Source of the DNA: Rikenella sp.
GTDB taxonomy: Bacteria; Bacteroidota; Bacteroidia; Bacteroidales; Rikenellaceae
Length of the DNA stretch: 13,310 nucleotides
NCBI GenBank assembly: GCA_029054535.1
Contig: JAIDFC010000101.1
Location: 1-13,310 of the forward strand
Direction: 5' to 3'
The translations under genes were made by a program, and so were the position numbers. Shown one piece after another: positions 12,299 to 13,310 of this stretch (the stretch's first letter is position 1; the number at the start of each line of letters is the position of its first letter). Below the pieces are notes generated by a model. The model searched no databases. It saw nothing but the letters and a program-made list of their open reading frames with translations, and had not been told where the DNA came from.

Positions 12299-13310
12299 TT
12301 ACCGTGTTTCGTGCTGCAGGAAACGGTCGCGCAGCCAACGCCGCACCGGCTCGTCGAAGAGTTTCAGCAAACCGTAAGCCAACGCCACGCAACCGCCCCC
12401 TACGGCGATCATCAACGGCCAACTTTGTTGCCAACTCAGGCCGCGTTCCGTAACGTAGGCCATGAACAGGTAAACAAAAGGATAGTGGATAATATAGAGC
12501 GGGAACGAAATCTCGCCCAGAAAACGGCAGATTGCGACCGACACTTTGCCCCGGATCGGGCTTCCGGCTCCGGCCGCCACGATCAGCGGAAAGAGGGCAA
12601 GAATACTGAACGCTTCGAAGATTCCGTTTTTCCAGAGGTCCGTTTCGCCTCCGAGCCTCGGGAAAAAGAGGATCGCCGCCAGCACCAGCGAGCAGAGCCA
12701 GAATCCGCCCCGCAGCCGGATCCGCGTCCTGAGCCGGAAGAGCAGCAGCCCGCCGAAGAAGGGGTACAGAATCCGCGTCATACCGATCAGGAATTGCGGT
12801 CCGGAGAGTTCGTGTCCGCCGAGCACGCTGCCCGTCTCGCTGCACACCGTCAGCCGCACGAGAGCCGCGCCCGAGAGAACGACGAATCCCACGAGCAGCC
12901 CTTTTGAAAAGCGCCTCACGACGGTCGCATAGAGGAAGTTGCCGATATACTCGAAGAAGAGCGACCAGGCCGGTCCGTTCAGCGGAAACATCTCGTGCCA
13001 CGGCAACCGAATCGCGGCCGTGGTCGGAATCATCAGACATCCGGCCAGCATCACCAGCAGCATTTTCCACACAGGAACCTCGCCGATGTGCGGAAAGAGG
13101 CTCCCGGCGCCGAAATAAAAGCACAAGCCGCCGATCACCGCCCCCACGACGACCATCGGCTGAAGCCGGATGAGGCGTCGTTTGCAAAAATCCCAGAGGC
13201 TCATCCGCCCCCACCGGTCATCGTACGCGTAACCGATGACGAAGCCCGAGAGTACGAAAAAGAAATCGACGGCCAGGTATCCGTGATTCACGAACGGTAC
13301 GACGTAGAAC
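12299..13310 (-). CDS. Acyltransferase-3 family membrane protein (N-terminus missing)
   Basis: AT3 proteins transfer acetyl or other acyl groups to sugars of the cell surface or to secreted molecules, across the inner membrane. 336 residues are visible; the frame stays open to the window edge, so the start and the first helix (with the R/H acyl motif region) are lost. A GTG within the frame at 13291 is not a start. Visible marks are HGYLAVDFFFVLSGFVIGY, then the basic RRLIRLQP turn, GPAWSLFFEYIGN, and GEISFPLYIIHYPF, with about nine hydrophobic segments overall. The C-terminus KLFDEPVRRWLRDRF is typical. The acceptor cannot be predicted. It lies 188 bases upstream of nth on the same strand; the nth promoter makes co-transcription unnecessary. 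Confidence 0.9.
   Translation of the reverse strand, partial: FYVVPFVNHGYLAVDFFFVLSGFVIGYAYDDRWGRMSLWDFCKRRLIRLQPMVVVGAVIGGLCFYFGAGSLFPHIGEVPVWKMLLVMLAGCLMIPTTAAIRLPWHEMFPLNGPAWSLFFEYIGNFLYATVVRRFSKGLLVGFVVLSGAALVRLTVCSETGSVLGGHELSGPQFLIGMTRILYPFFGGLLLFRLRTRIRLRGGFWLCSLVLAAILFFPRLGGETDLWKNGIFEAFSILALFPLIVAAGAGSPIRGKVSVAICRFLGEISFPLYIIHYPFVYLFMAYVTERGLSWQQSWPLMIAVGGGCVALAYGLLKLFDEPVRRWLRDRFLQHETR

Overview
The window looks like chromosomal DNA from a GC-rich member of the Bacteroidales, most likely Alistipes or a close Rikenellaceae relative. This rests on the gene content (a purH-mreB pair, a GSCFA-domain protein, a PF12702-type lipocalin lipoprotein, a Bacteroidetes-type deoxynucleoside kinase), on promoter-like sites of the Bacteroidetes form TTTG-N19-TAnnTTTG, and on the high GC content. 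The genus is an inference. Bases 1-59 are not biological: they match an Illumina Nextera i7 adapter, so the true sequence starts near base 60.

Layout. 60-669: gene-free DNA packed with nested hairpins and copies of a dispersed palindromic repeat. 670-3286 (minus): purH then mreB, a probable operon. 3287-3890: a second gene-free stretch with the purH promoter, a textbook promoter pointing right, another copy of the palindromic repeat and several GC-rich hairpins. 3891-4847 (plus): GSCFA-domain SGNH-like protein. 5029-7123 (minus): deoxynucleoside kinase overlapping an RsmF-like rRNA m5C methyltransferase. 7264-9411 (minus): S9A prolyl oligopeptidase lipoprotein. 9577-9942 (plus): small lipocalin-like lipoprotein. 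10156-11278: a three-gene minus-strand cassette of phage type (55-aa small protein, Mu Gam-like protein with an extra N-terminal segment, 64-aa Tyr-rich basic protein), with an AT-rich tandem promoter and hairpins at its far end. 11439-12110 (minus): endonuclease III (nth) with its own promoter and a strong terminator. 12299-13310 (minus): 3' part of an acyltransferase-3 membrane protein that runs off the window.

Most genes are housekeeping: purine synthesis, cell shape, rRNA modification, nucleotide salvage, peptide turnover and base-excision repair. The less ordinary parts are the intergenic structured repeats, the roughly 500-nt transcribed leader predicted ahead of the GSCFA gene, and the small phage-derived cassette. 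No tRNA, rRNA, CRISPR array, integrase or transposase was seen.
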